NCBI GenBank assembly: GCA_949130495.1
Contig: OX422208.1
Span: 398,248,561 to 398,312,560, forward strand
Direction: 5' to 3'
Source of the DNA: Sambucus nigra
Taxonomy: Eukaryota > Streptophyta > Magnoliopsida > Dipsacales > Adoxaceae
DNA: 64,000 bases
The notes under the pieces were generated by a model that was not told the origin of the DNA, searched no databases, and was given only the letters and a program-made list of their open reading frames with translations. Shown one piece after another: positions 9,736 through 21,233 of this stretch; within the stretch, counting starts at the first letter, position 1, and every line of letters starts with the position of its first letter. The translations under genes and the position numbers were made by a program.

Positions 9736-10456
9736 GCGGTGCATAGAATATTTTCGTCTGGGAATTCGGAGATCCAGACATCTGCTGCTTCTACGGGGTA
9801 ATCAATGAGGTAGTCAGAGATAGCTCTTCCTTTAATAGCTTTCTGTATGACGTACACGATATCGAACTCAGTTAGGAGCATCAACCATCGGGCCATTCGA
9901 CTGGATAAGACGGGTTTCTCAAGCAGGTATATGATGGGGTCCATTCAGGATACAAGTTTGATGGGAAAGGCATCATGTAGTGTCGTAACTTTTGGGTGAC
10001 CCAGATAAGTGCGACACACGCCTTTTCTAAAATAGTGTAGTTGACCTCGTACCCGACCAATTTATGACTGGCGTAATAGATGGCTCTTTCCTTGTGGGAG
10101 TCTTCAAGGTATTGGGCTAGCAAAGCCCCAGCTGCAGTGTCGGTTATGGTTATGTACATGAGCAAAGGGAGACCAGGCTGTGGTGGCATGAGCACTGGAG
10201 GTTGGGTCAGATATTATTTGATTCGGTCAAAATCTTCTTGGTTGGCCTCGTTCCAAACCTTGGTTGAATCCTTTTGGAGGAGCTTGAAGATCGGTTCGCA
10301 GATGGAGGTTAGCTGGCTGATAAACCGGATGATATATTGTAATTTCCCAAGAAAACCTCGGACTTCTTTCTCTGTTCGGGGCGGTGGCATCTCAAGTATG
10401 GCCTTCAGCTTTGCAGGATCTGCTTCTATCCCCTTCTCGCTGACCATGAATTCCAA
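9736..10456 (-). pseudogene. RT connection and gypsy-type RNase H (decayed)
   Basis: From right to left: the RT thumb/connection (EVRGFLGKLQYIIRFISQL, KLLQKD, about 10214-10456), then RNase H (TDTAAGALLAQ, AIYYASHKL, TILEKACVALIWVTQKLRHYM, about 9990-10195), then the MARWLMLLTEFDIVY strand near 9840-9890. The frame changes around 10200 and again near 9950, so the ORF is broken. The order and spacing match a Ty3/gypsy polyprotein. Confidence 0.8.
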
Positions 10457-11160
10457 GAGTTTACCCTTTGTAACACCGAAGACACACTTCTATGGATTAA
10501 GTCTCATTTGATACCGTCGCAATCGTTCGAAGAACTTCCGGAGAGCGGGAACATGACCTTCTCTAGTTTTGGACTTGATAATCATATCATCCACATAAAC
10601 CTCGACTTCTTTGTGAATCAGATCGTGCAGGATGGTTGTGGAAGCCCTTTGGTAGGTAGCCCTAGCATTCTTGAGACCAAATGGCATAATGGTGTAGCAA
10701 AAGATTCCCCATGGGGTGATGAATGTAGTTTTTTCTTGGTGGTCTGAATGCATTTTGATTTGGTTGTATCCAACAAACCCATCGACGAATGACTTGAGAG
10801 CATGACTGACTGTGTTTTCCACGAGCATGTCGATATTGGGTAGCGGATAATCATCTTTTGGAGAAGCTTTCTTTAAATCTCGGTAGTCTACACACATTTT
10901 AACCTTCCCCCTGATTTCGGCATAGGTACTATGTTGGCTAGCCATATGGGATATTCGATCACACGAATGAAGCCCACATTTAACTGTTTGACCACCTCTT
11001 CTTTGACCTTGAGCGACCATTCGGTGTGGAGTTTTCTCAATTTTTGTTTAATCGGCTTGTAAGCTGGGAGAGTGGGGATCTCGTGCTGAGTTATTTCAGG
11101 ATCAATGTCGAGCATATCATCATAGGACCATGCAAAGACATCCACGAACTTCTTCAGCAA
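10457..11160 (-). pseudogene. Tat-type reverse transcriptase (decayed)
   Basis: It begins with FVDVFAWSYDDM and GFIRVIEYPIWLANIVPMPKSGG. It then has the palm motifs KVKMCVDYRDLKKASPKDDYPLPNID, FVDGFVGYNQIKM, FITPWGIFCYTIMPFGLKNARATYQR, and the catalytic YVDDMIIKSK box (YVDD codons at 10586-10597). The active-site Asp pair and the substrate-binding Asp (VDG for the usual MDG) are visible. A frame change at about 10900-11000 separates the N-terminal part from the palm, and another lies near 10456. Confidence 0.85.
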
Positions 11161-12374
11161 TTATTCGAGTTGTGCGCGCTCATGCTCGTCAAGGGTGTCC
11201 CCTATCCTAATCTCGCGCAGTTGGCTACTAGAACCGAGATTAATAACAACAGTCTCCTCTTCATTAACTTGAACGCGGTTATGTTATTTATTATTAACCT
11301 TATTTAGATCAGTTAAGAATTGTTCATTTACAAAATCATCATCATCAAAAGTTTGATTAGAATCCAAGCAGTTAATGTAAGGCACAACAGGATACTCAAA
11401 ATCTTCGTTTATTTCATTGATAGGAAAAACAGCATTGAGAACCTTATCAAAAGAGGTCTCGATTACATTTGAACAAGGATAGAGAGTAGAATAAGAAATA
11501 GGGTAAACATTAGGGTTAGGGGGATTTCAAGAGGTAGAACTGGCTCAGCATGCCAGTTGAGGAGAGGTATATTAGCAGCTTTAATCAAATGGGATGGATC
11601 CATTGATGTAGTGCCTGAACGAACATGCAGAGTGCCAACCCTAGTGTCTGTAAGTTGAAGGAATCTTCGAAATCACTTTCCTCAGTCTCTTCGGTATCTT
11701 TGGTGAGCGGTTACGCGGTGTTGGAAACTTTCGGCCCATGGGTAGCTATCTTGGAAAAAGATCTCCATTCCAGGATTTATCTTCTTGTCTATGTGGTCAT
11801 ACCATGGTTTTGAAAAATTGCAGAAGGGAAAGTCTTCGCCTTCTTTGATGAATCGTCCATTCAAGGAGTCTCCTGGGATAATTCGGGTGCAGTCTAATCT
11901 TCTCTTTGGTCGATACTGAGGGATCATTCTGAGCTCTTGTTCTGATGGTTGATACCCCAAGCCACAAGGAGGAAAAGCTTTTTTTAGTTCAATGGGCTCA
12001 AGTATCCCTTGCTTCTTTTGCCCTAGTCCCAGTCCGGGTATGAAGTGAATGTTTCTGAACATCTGAATCACATTGACATTGCCATGAGGGTCGTATTCCG
12101 GACAAACCCTTTCTTTAAAACCGTCCCCTACTGCGAGTAGGAGTGGCTCAATTTGGAATCCTGATAGGAGCATATCATTTGACCCGTGCTATATCTCCAG
12201 GATTGGACTGCTGGTGCTTGCACCCTCGACATTTTTGTCGTCGTCCAAAATGGTGATGACTCGCCCATCGGGGAATAACTTCAATTTTTGATGGAGTGAG
12301 GAAGACACACCCTTGATATTGTGGAGTCAGGGTCGTCCGAGCAACAGGTTGAAATAAGCTGGGATGTGTATGCC
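11161..12374 (-). pseudogene. Protease-RT linker of Tat polyprotein (decayed)
   Basis: The clearest part (11682-12173) contains a G-patch-like stretch, FIPGLGLGQKKQGILEPIELKK, then PCGLGYQPSEQE, as in the linker between PR and RT of Tat elements. The right-hand part up to 12374 and the part at 11161-11681 hold only short frames with stops. No separate enzyme activity is expected. Confidence 0.6.
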
Positions 12375-12665
12375 TTAGAATTCAACGACATGGTTTATAG
12401 GGCCAACCCCTATTACAAGTTTTATAGATCCCATCTCCTCACGACGGGTATTATCGTAGGCACGTACAGCGGCGGAGGTTGGAGCGAGGTCGCTTTCTTT
12501 CAGGCCTAAACACTTGAAGGTTCTTAGAGGGAAAACATTCAAGGCGAATCTGTTATCGACAAGGGAGAGTGGCACGGCCTTCCCCATAACTTCAACGGAG
12601 ATGTTGAGTGGATGATTGTGATTTGGCCCAATTCTGGGGATTTCTTCTTCAAAAACTGATAGCAT
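12375..12665 (-). pseudogene. Tat-type aspartic protease (active site altered)
   Basis: It aligns by eye to the retropepsin of Tat elements: HNHPLNISVEVMGKAVPLSLVDNRFALNVFPLRTFKCLGL, then VRAYDNTRREEMGSIKL. The catalytic Asp is kept, but the usual Asp-Asn-Gly-Ser-Ala reads Asp-Asn-Arg-Phe-Ala, so the loop Gly and Ser are lost and the enzyme should be dead. It would normally cut the gag-pol polyprotein. Confidence 0.7.
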
Positions 12666-12701
12666 TCAGGTAGAGGTCAAAGATCCGACCAGATTTACCA
12701 C

Positions 12702-15026
12702 TTATTCTGGTGAGGTAGAGGGAGGAACTGTAAGTCCAGTGAGCAGTTTGATTAAAGCATTTCTGTGTAGTTGGGAAGACATGAAAAGTCCCCATAGAGT
12801 GATGTTAGCTAGAGTTTTCTTCAGTTGATCGAGGATCTTGCTCTCCTGAATGGTTATCTCTGGCATAGGAAGGTTTTCAATGCCCTTCCCTTTGTCATTT
12901 GCTGGTAGTGAGTTTGGAACTTGGTAATGTCTCCCTGATCTGGTCATGTGATTTATTGAAGAAGGGAAGAACATGAATTCCATTTCCTCGTTAATCTCAG
13001 GTTGTTCTGCCACCCTGTTTATTTTTCCGAGGAGTTCTTCAAATGATATCATCCCACATATGTCGACTACTGGGACAGCTCTTCCTGAAGCTTATTCTTC
13101 ATTCGAATCTTCGAATTCTTTCCCCCATCCGGTGGCAATAATTTTTTCTTTCCATATAAAGTCAATGCATTCCACAACTTCAACGACTTCTTCATACAGG
13201 TCCTCCCATTCTGTGGGGATATGTGTGATTGAAGGGACCAAGCGCCCTTGTAGCTTCAAAGTGTCGAGTAACCCGGTGATACTACAAATGATGTTGGTTT
13301 GCCCGAATAATTCGGCTATAATCCGGATAATATCATCTAGGCAGACTTCATCGGTTGGTACCACCCACTTGTCTGAATCTCGGGCCCATTTATGTGCTTC
13401 CAAGAACAGTGTGCTGAACCTCTGGCAATCGATGACCATCCGTGAGGGCAATTTCAGTCCGAACTCTAGGAGTTGGTTCAACACTTCTGACAATTCCATA
13501 CTTTTATTTTCAGAACAGGTACGGATAGCGATGCATGCTCTGGTAAAGAGTGACAGTGCCTGATCAACGAGGCTAGTAGGGTGTAGGAGGAAATATGGGC
13601 AATTTTGAAGTGGTTTAGGAGAGTATATGGGTGTGATTTGAGTTAATGGATCGAAATCTGGGTTTTCTTCTAAGAAGAGGGGATTGGCATGATTTGGAAG
13701 TGGATTGTGAGTAGTGTGTGGCTTAGGATTGGCTGGTGGGGTGATGGTACCCCGATCAATGAGATCTTGGATTATATTTCGAAGGTGAAAGCATTGGTCG
13801 GTGGTATGGCCGACAGTTTGTTGAAAGGCACAATGAGCATCGGCCTTGAAGTTTCTTAGGAGTGGATTTGGCAATGGGCATGGATCCAAGGGCTTGACGA
13901 GGTTTCAGCTTAACAGGGCTTGGTAAACTTTAGAGAGGGGATCATGGAGCTCAGTGTATTCCCTTCAGATGGGGGCATGGTGGATTTCTGGTGCCCATGA
14001 TGTGGTTGGTTGAGAGATGTTATTGATGGTTGAGACTGTAGCACTGGCAGGCTTGTTATACTTTCTAGGGGTGAATTATTGGGACATCTTCTTTGGTTCA
14101 ACCTCTGTTTTAACAAGGCTATCCTCAATTTCTACTCCAGCCTTTCTGAGAGCTCGGAAGTGGGGATAGTATTGTCCTCCCTTCGTCGCTCGAATATGGG
14201 ACAAGAAGTTCTTCTTCACTATGTTGACCTGTTCTTCCTCAGATGGCCGATTGGTCATGGTAGCTGCTTGCTCCCTCCACCGGGTTATGAAGTTACTGAC
14301 TGATTCCCTAGGATTCTATTTGATCAGCTCTAAATCACAACGAGTGACCTCAAGCTCTTCGTTGTATTTGTATTGCGACATGAATTCTCGAGCTACATCC
14401 TCCCAACTACGGATTCTGGATTCCTTAAGAGATAAAAACCATCGGAGGTCACTATCCTTCAAAGTTTGCTGAAACAATTGGGCCATCACTTCTTTAGAAG
14501 CCCCTAGTAGAGTCATGGAACGATGATAACTGTGAAAATGAACAATCGGGGCCCACTCCCTCCGAACTTCTCGATATTTGGCATCTTGAACTTCTCGAGC
14601 AACCTCGCTTTAAGATAAGGAGACATGTGGGTGTAGTCCATGTAATTCCCAGAGATTCTGACTGGGTCAAACTTCTTGGTGAGCATTTTGAGATCCTCTT
14701 TGACTTTATGCAACTCCTCCTTTGGATCAATGACCACAGGCAGGTTAGCCATAGGCTGAGCAATGTTTGGCATCGAAAGTTGGGCAGGCGGCGGCCCATT
14801 GACAGGAGGGGGCACGTGGAGCGTGTTGATATTCTTTGGGAACCCAGATAGGCTCGGGTGGACCCATAGCATGAGGGAATAGGGCCTCGAGATCTTGAGG
14901 AATTGGAACCTGGTTTTGTTGCATTTCTTGGACCTCGGTTTGGAGTTTGTCAATCTTGGACACGAGCTGAGCTAGGTTTGCCGTCAGATCCGACTGTATG
15001 ACTAGTACTTGATTTGTATTCTCCAT
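12702..15026 (-). pseudogene. Tat-type gag (decayed, several frames)
   Basis: The start is MENTNQVLV at 15026, followed by a heptad-like helix and a Pro-rich linker. The retrotransposon gag domain follows across breaks near 14515 and 14260: LKDSDLRWFLSLKES, SWEDVAREFMSQYKYNEELEVTR, then RPSEEEQVNIVKKNFLSHI. A Cys/His segment CAFQQTVGHTTDQCFHLRNIIQDLID (about 13770-13850) takes the place of a zinc knuckle, as in Tat gags. The end (12702-13052) has LKKTLANITLWGLFMSSQLHRNALIKLL, typical before PR. At least four frame breaks are present. Confidence 0.8.
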
Positions 15027-16261
15027 GGAAAATGGATGGATTCCGGACTCGGAAGAAGTAGTAAAGGAACGGATGAAACTCCAGGGTGATTTGACTGAAG
15101 ACCGAAGCCAATAGGGAGCCAGGCCAAGGGCTTGCGATCGACCTGAGAAGGCGTAGGATGAGATTTATTTTTGAGAAAAAGGGAAGAAACTATTTTTTTT
15201 TAATTTTTTGATAAAGAAAGGAAAATGTTTTTGGATTTTTGATAAAGAAGGGAGAAATGTTTTTGGAGACGGAACTCAGCATGATTATTATGATTATTAT
15301 GTTATCACTTGTATTTAATTCTCCTAAATGCAAAGCCGGACGGGACCCGAGCCTGGAAAAGTGTTTTTTTTAATATATGCGAAGCTACGGCTGGACTTAT
15401 AACCAGGCTCACGGACAGGGTCCCATTTTAAAAATGCGTGAAAATTTGGGCGACAGATCGACCCGAAATTTCGGCAGAGTTTCGGGTCGAAATCGGCAAT
15501 CTAAAGTGCATGTCCTAGGTTTGACACCTATATGCGGGTATGCAGTTTGGTTGGGTGAATTAGAATGGGTTCCCCCCTTTGGTGTGACTTCCACGAGATA
15601 CGTCTTGCGCTTGTGGGCAATCGGTATGTGTGAACAAGCCATTTGATATACCTGAGTGTACGTGAATTGCCTCACTATATACCTCGTGGGGACGGTACGT
15701 GTGAGAGCGAATTCGATATACTCGGCATACGTGAACGAATTCCCTGCGATATACCTCCCGTTATGACTTCGGTCAAGCGGTACGATTCGGGGGAACCGTT
15801 CGATATACGTCGAAGGTACTTGGTCAATGGAAGGTGAGAGTCATATCGCTTAGGCTAACTGCGCCCGACCAGACCAGCGCCCATCATGAAGTGACCCTCC
15901 AGTTACTGGGTAAAATTTGGTTAATAACAATTTTTTTTGGTGATGTCGTGTGAATCATGCGTTATTATCTTATTAGTATCTTATGATGAGAATGCCTTTC
16001 TTGATTATGCCAAACAGGGAGCAAAGTACAAGTACCAAAGGTACACCAAGTATGGATGGGTGATGCGTGCAACATGGGGATATATGTGATCCTAGGTGCA
16101 AGTGGTGCGAAGTGTACATGGATAATGTTCTACAAGTGTGTGAACATAAGCATAAGCATGGGATACACATGGAAAAAAGAGGGGGAACATGCAGATATGG
16201 GGGAAATATAAACAAACATAACATCCATGTAAATAGAGTCAAGCCCTCAAAACAAAACATA
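15027..16261 (-). other. 5' untranslated leader of Tat element
   Basis: About 1.2 kb between PBS and gag with no supported ORF. It holds a short scattered repeat GATATACxTC / GGCATACGTGAA in several copies at 15643-15830, and a poly-T run near 15190. Confidence 0.6.
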
Positions 16262-16279
16262 TCCCCAGCAGAGTCGCCA
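16262..16279 (-). promoter_or_regulatory. Tat primer-binding site
   Basis: The - strand reads TGGCGACTCTGCTGGGGA, the 18-nt PBS known from Ogre/Tat elements. It lies one base from the LTR end (CCACA on the - strand). Confidence 0.92.
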
Positions 16280-16756
16280 CTGTGGCCATCCCAGATCATC
16301 GCCCGCGGGCGGTGGCGCGAAGGAAGGGATCCTCGGGTCCCGCGCATCCCTCTCAGGAGTGCTTCGGCCGACGTCATTTGAGATGAGGTGTAAAAATGTA
16401 GAGAGATTCGGAGTCGCCAGTCTATTTTACTCAAAAGAGACAAAAGAAAAAGTGGAAGCCATCCCGAGGGATGGAATCCAAATACATACTAGTGCATGCG
16501 AAACCAAAATGATTCGAGAAGGCTTCGGTGGCTTAGTTACGAAATGGGAAGGTGTTAGGCACCCATTCCGCCCTTTCGGTCTCTCATTGATATTTGCTAT
16601 TTTTCTTTATTTTTCCCCTTAATATGTGTGCATGTGTATATATATAATGGAGATAGGAATCCTCGACTTGTATCATGGAAGAGATAAAGCGAGTCATCCG
16701 TAGGAAGATGTAGAAGGGTGTTTACCTACAAAAAAAAAAAAAAAATTATTGGAAAT

Positions 16757-17600
16757 ATTGAGAAGGAACCCCCCAGGGTCCCTGTAGAAACTCATATTGA
16801 GAAGGAACCCCACCCAGGGTCCCGGTAAAAACTCATATTGAGCAAGAACCCCCAGGGACCCGGTAGAAACTCATATTGAGAAGGAACCACCCCAGGGTCC
16901 CGGTAAAAACTCATATTGAGAAGGAACCCACCCAGGGTCCCGGCAGAAACTCATATTGAGTAGGAACCCACCCAAGGTCCCGACAAAAACTCAGATTGAG
17001 CAGGAACCCCCCAGGGTCCCGACAGAAACTCATATTGAGAAGGAACCACCCCAGGGTCCCGGCAGAAACTCATACTGAGCAGGAACCCCCAGGATCCCGA
17101 CAGAAACTCATATTGAGTAGGAACTCACCCAGGGTCCCGACAGAAACTCATATTGAGAAGGAACCCCCCAGGGTCCCGGCAGAAACTCATATTGAGAAGG
17201 AACAACCCGAGGGTCCCAGCAGAAACTCATATTGAGAAAGAACCACCCCGAGGTCCCGGCAGAAACTCATATTGAGAAAGAACCTCCAGGGTCCCGGTAG
17301 AAACTCATATTGAGCAGGAACCCCCAGGGTCCCGGCAGAAACTCATATTGAGCAGGAACCCACCCAGGCACCCCACAGAAACTCATATTGAGCAGGAACC
17401 CCCCAGGGTCCCGGCAGAAACTCATATTAAGAAAGAACAACCCGAGGGTCCCGACAGAAACCCATATTGAGCAGGAACCCCCCAGGTCTCGACAGAAACT
17501 CATATTGAGAAGGAACCACCCCAGGGTCCCGGCAGAAACTCATATTGAGAAGGAACCACCCCAGGGTTCCGGCAGAAACTCATATTGAGAAGGAACCCCA
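16757..17600. repeat. 40-bp tandem array, about 21 units
   Basis: The unit is close to GAAACTCATATTGAGAAGG + AACCACCCCAGGGTCCCGGCA, with lengths of 37-42. Starts of ACTCAT recur near 16790, 16829, 16871 and so on to 17577. Proline/arginine-rich open frames on both strands here are by-products of the repeat. Degenerate longer derivatives continue to about 17830. It lies in the U5 side of the Tat LTR. Confidence 0.93.
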
Positions 17601-18528
17601 CCCAGGGTCACTGCAGAAATGACATCTTAGAAGTGCCCCACAAGGGCCACTGCAGAAGTCCAAGTTGAGAGGGACTCTGCAAGGGTCCCAAAATAAATGA
17701 CATTTGAGAAGGAACCCCCTAAGGCTTCCTCAACATCAAAAAAGATGTTTGAGAAGGAACCCCCTACTAGGGTTCCTCAATAGCAGAAACTTATATGAGA
17801 GGAGGGACCCGCAAGGTCCTTCCTCCTCAGCTCCCAGAAAACCAAGTTAGGATGATGGGATGTCTACCATAATCAACCCCTCATCATGAAAAAAGAACAT
17901 AAGTACTAACACTTATTTTCTTGTACAAGTTGCCTAGTTGAGCAAGCAGGGCTCAAGTAGGCCAGTTGGGATCTCTTGAGAGTTTTGGCTTGGCGGCTGA
18001 GGGACAATGTATGTTGAGCAAGCTCAACCACTTAGCACTATAGGATTAAGAGAATACTAGTAGGAGGCCCTATGGTCGCCCAGTCCTCACACACCTCACA
18101 CTTAGTCACAAGTGAAGTGAGCAGCCAAAGGGCTGGATGCTCACAAGAAAGGAACTGTTTATAAATTGATTTTAAAGGAGAGGGCCCTCTAAACCCCTCT
18201 CAAGAAAAATGATTTTAGAAGGGGATCCTCAAGACCCCCCTCAACCTTACAAATATTTTCGAGGAGGTGGTCCTCGAGACCCCCCCCTCAAGTTTACAAA
18301 GTTTGTACCAAAAGTTATCGTTTCAAAGGATATTTAGCAAATCAGATATTTTGTCTCCATTAGAAGACATATTTGCTTTTGAACTTTGGTTGGCACCACG
18401 GGGCATCTGCCAGAGGGGACAGGCAGAGCTGCCTGCAGGTAAGGACAAATAGTACACTGCAGACTTTGTCCCTCATCAACCCTCTAAGTTTTGGTGCCAA
18501 AAGTGCCAACCCAGCCCTAGTGCCCAAG

Positions 18529-18536
18529 TATAAATA
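18529..18536 (+). promoter_or_regulatory. TATA-like box, antisense to the Tat LTR
   Basis: TATAAATA is preceded by CCCAAG and followed by A-rich and CT-rich leader-like sequence on the + strand. The LTR's own sense is -, so this would be an antisense promoter or a leftover of an older insertion. No coding region follows. Confidence 0.3.
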
Positions 18537-19673
18537 GGACCCCTGGGAAAGGTCATGAAAAAAGAGAAAAAAAACTCAATAGCACTGTTACTCTGCAGAA
18601 ATCACACCAGAATTCCTAGTATTCTCTCCCTGCTCTCTCTCTAGTGCTAAGTGCCTTGTTCTTTCACTCCCCACTGACAGCCATCATTCTCAGGAGCTCA
18701 TTTTGAGAAAATTAATATTATTATTGTGGAAGTTCATCTTCTTGCAGGGAAGGAGTTCCAGCTTGAGCTCCATTTTTACCAAAAGGATAAGGTTTCATCA
18801 GAAGCTGCACTAGAAGACCTTGAAGGCAGTGTCTATTGGAGTGGGTCACGCCTCACCCTTTCCAATTATTCATAGACTCCAGTCTCACTACCCTCCTACA
18901 GAAGATATAAGAATAATATTATAAAGTAAAATTTATGCGATTACCCTTACGTTGATCGTTATAATGGAACGATAACGCATATGGAGTAATACGTCACTAA
19001 GAGCAAGTATATAGATTATAAGGATATTGGATTTAGAGAAAATAGAGAATAAGAGAAAAAGTGAGAAAAGGACTCGAGTCTCGGGTTTTACCCCGAGACG
19101 CCTACGTAGACTATAAAGGCATCAAAGTCCACGTAGTTCGCATAGAAAACGAGGCCCATAAATCCAAATGGGGGATCTCTTATTTGTGAGTGTATGTGTG
19201 TGTAGAAAAAAGTGTTTTAGTTATGAGAAAAGTGTGAGAAAAGTATGAGAATCCCTATTTGGAATTTATGAGCAAATCCTCTTTTTCTTATTTTTTGGGT
19301 TTTATTTATATGAAAATAAGAGATGTGCAATAATACTAAATAAAGAAGTATATTAGGATGTGTGAAATGAGATAATAAAAGTGCTAAATAATAAAACAAG
19401 TTATTGCAAATTTAAGAGAATTTGAAGAGAAAGTTGAGAAAGATGGACCTTTTTGGAGACCTTAAGCTTGATTTTGAATGTGGGAAAGCAGCCCTTGCAC
19501 TTGGATGATGATGGAGAGTGGATAATTCACCAAGTTTGATGAAAAGGATGATGAAAAGTGGAAGTAAAAAAGGGATTTGGAGGTTGAAATCACGCTGCCT
19601 TCGAGAGAGGTTTCTGGGATTCGTTGAGAGTGAATTTTATCAGATCTGGGCTCCCCTTGCAAATGAGGTTAAG

Positions 19674-19687
19674 GCCTCTTTTTATAG
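19674..19687 (-). promoter_or_regulatory. Tat LTR TATA box
   Basis: The - strand reads CCTATAAAAAGAGG, about 870 bp from the LTR start, with the palindrome TGCCGATCGGCA (19699-19710) just upstream in the sense of transcription. Confidence 0.55.
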
Positions 19688-19804
19688 GCTCGGGTCACTG
19701 CCGATCGGCATAGACCTGATCCTGCCTATCGGCACCTGCTAATAGGCAGGGTCTGGAACCTGCCATTGGGAAGTGCGTTTCAGGCCTTTTCGGAAAATCG
19801 GTTG

Positions 19805-20440
19805 CCGAGGGCAAACCGTTGGTCAGAATCGCCCACGGGGCAGACCGTTGGAAAGGTAATTCAGATACCTTTGAAAGTCCTTTGGACCATTCCCGGGTTC
19901 AGGAGTTGACTTTGGGTCAAATATGGCTCGAAAGCATTTGTCGGTCCATTGGACTGGAAATCGTTCGGACGCAAACGGATCGTTCGTCCGTATGGTAAGT
20001 CCAAATTGCGCACGGAACGGACCGTTGGAAAGGTTAAGAGATGTACTTCGACATTCCAAAGTGTTTAAACCGGTTTGGTGAGTTGACTTTGATCAACCGG
20101 GCCGTGGAAGAATTTGGTGACCTCTTGGAGTCAAACGGATCGTTCGTCCGCATGGTAAGTCGGAATCGCGCACGAGACGGACCATTGGAAAGGGTGTTCA
20201 GTTCCCTTCAAAAATTCATTCAGCCTCGGTCGAGTTGAAGAGTATACTTAGGTCAAACAGAGCCCGGGAGCGCCCGGTGGCCTCTAGGTCAAGTTTCGGA
20301 CACAAACGGATCGTTCATCCGCATGGTAAGTCGGAATCGCGTACGGGATGGACCGTTGGAAAGGGTATTCAGTGCCCTTTAAAGATTCATTCAGTCTCGA
20401 TCGAGATGAAGAGTTTGAATTTTTGGTCAAACTGAGTCAG
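19805..20440. repeat. Four diverged 160-171-bp tandem repeats in U3 of Tat LTR
   Basis: The core AACGGATCGTTCGTCCG + CATGGTAAGTC and the later GGACCGTTGGAAAGG recur. Core starts are at about 19814, 19974, 20134 and 20305. The last three are closest to each other. They lie upstream of the TATA box in the sense of transcription, so they may act as enhancer-type repeats (inference). Confidence 0.8.
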
Positions 20441-20554
20441 GGAGTGCCCGATAGCTTCTATGTCAATACTCGGGGTATGACCTGGGTTTGTAGTGATTAA
20501 GGGAGGTACTTGGGACCTAAGGAGAGTTAAGGGTAACGGAATGGGGTGTCTACA

Positions 20555-21232
20555 TAAGGTGCCCGTGAGTGTGCCATATTTTAATACTTTTTGAGATGTC
20601 TCTCTTTATATCTCATTGTAAGTTGTGCCAACACACAATCTTTGTTTGCAGATAATAAATGTTATTTTTCAAACTATTAGATTGTCCCACTTAAGTGTTA
20701 CCCCTTTTGGATTCATACAAAAGTGATATACGTACTATTGCCTGAATCCTTCTTCCATGGTGATTTAAGAGTGAATTTTTATAAGTAAAGATGAAATAAA
20801 ATATTTAACTTTTTAAAAGAATCAATCTTTATTATTTCATCTCTAGTGTGATTTTAAAGCTTTTTGATTAATTATTGAATCCCTGAAAGTCATAGTTTTG
20901 TATTCAAGCTAGTTTTGACAAATCATTTCCAAATATTATTTATTCTTGAGTATGACCTTCTTTAAAGCTTAAAACACACACTTGTGAGTATTTAAGAGAA
21001 ACCAAACCTTTTGCTACAACTTTTTAACCTTAGGATATCCTCACACATGCAAGTTTCAGTCGGTGGTTCCGCGGCATTAGAACAAAGTGCTCTTCCATTT
21101 TAAATGAAGATTTTGGCGGTGTAAGACTTAAAGACATTGGACAAGTCCAAAATTAACCACAGTTATGTAGCATTCTACAACTGTTGGTGCTCTCTTCGAA
21201 GGATATGGTGGTAAAGAGTTGATAGTCTATCA
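20555..21232 (+). mobile_element. 3' part of a copia LTR, split by the Tat element
   Basis: Collinear with 60640-61320: shared AGTTGTGCCAACACACAAT, ATGTTGATTTAAGAGT, CCTTAGGATATCCTCACACAT, GGTGGTAAAGAGTTGATAGT. The first bases TAAGGTGCCC match GAAGGTGCCC of the other copy, which fits insertion of the Tat element into this LTR. The 5' half should lie beyond the left edge. Confidence 0.7.
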
Positions 21233-21233
21233 A

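Larger units (their letters stand above)
4513..20554 (-). mobile_element. Ty3/gypsy Tat/Ogre-lineage retrotransposon, 3' LTR not in window
   Basis: On the - strand, from right to left: LTR starting TGTAGACACCCC (20554 to 16281), PBS TGGCGACTCTGCTGGGGA (16279-16262), gag, PR, RT, RNase H, an extra archaeal-type RNase H, INT, then two antisense genes. The TGTAGACACCCC start, this PBS, the second RNase H and antisense genes after pol are features described for the Tat group (Ogre, Retand, Grande). The left side is cut by the copia element ending at 4512. The base run next to the LTR is TAAGG (20555-20559), the probable target duplication; its partner is outside the window. All reading frames are decayed. 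Confidence 0.88.
16281..20554 (-). mobile_element. 5' LTR of Tat element, 4.27 kb
   Basis: On the - strand it runs TGTAGACACCCC ... GGGATGGCCACA. Landmarks are a GC-rich palindrome CGCCCGCGGGCG near 16299, the block GTGTTAGGCACCC near 16552, a 40-bp tandem array (16757-17600), the ACGTAG block near 19100-19140, a - strand TATA box (19674-19687), and four 160-171-bp repeats (19805-20440). Both ends have the TG...CA form. Confidence 0.88.

Noticed and set aside
16996..17588. Pro/Arg-rich ORFs on both strands (about 66-79 codons)
   Set aside because: They exist only because the tandem unit lacks stops in some frames, and they appear on both strands. They are not genes.
16757..17600. Regular 40-bp repeats as a CRISPR array
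   Set aside because: There are no unique spacers: the whole unit is repeated, the context is a plant LTR, and no cas genes are present. It is a minisatellite.
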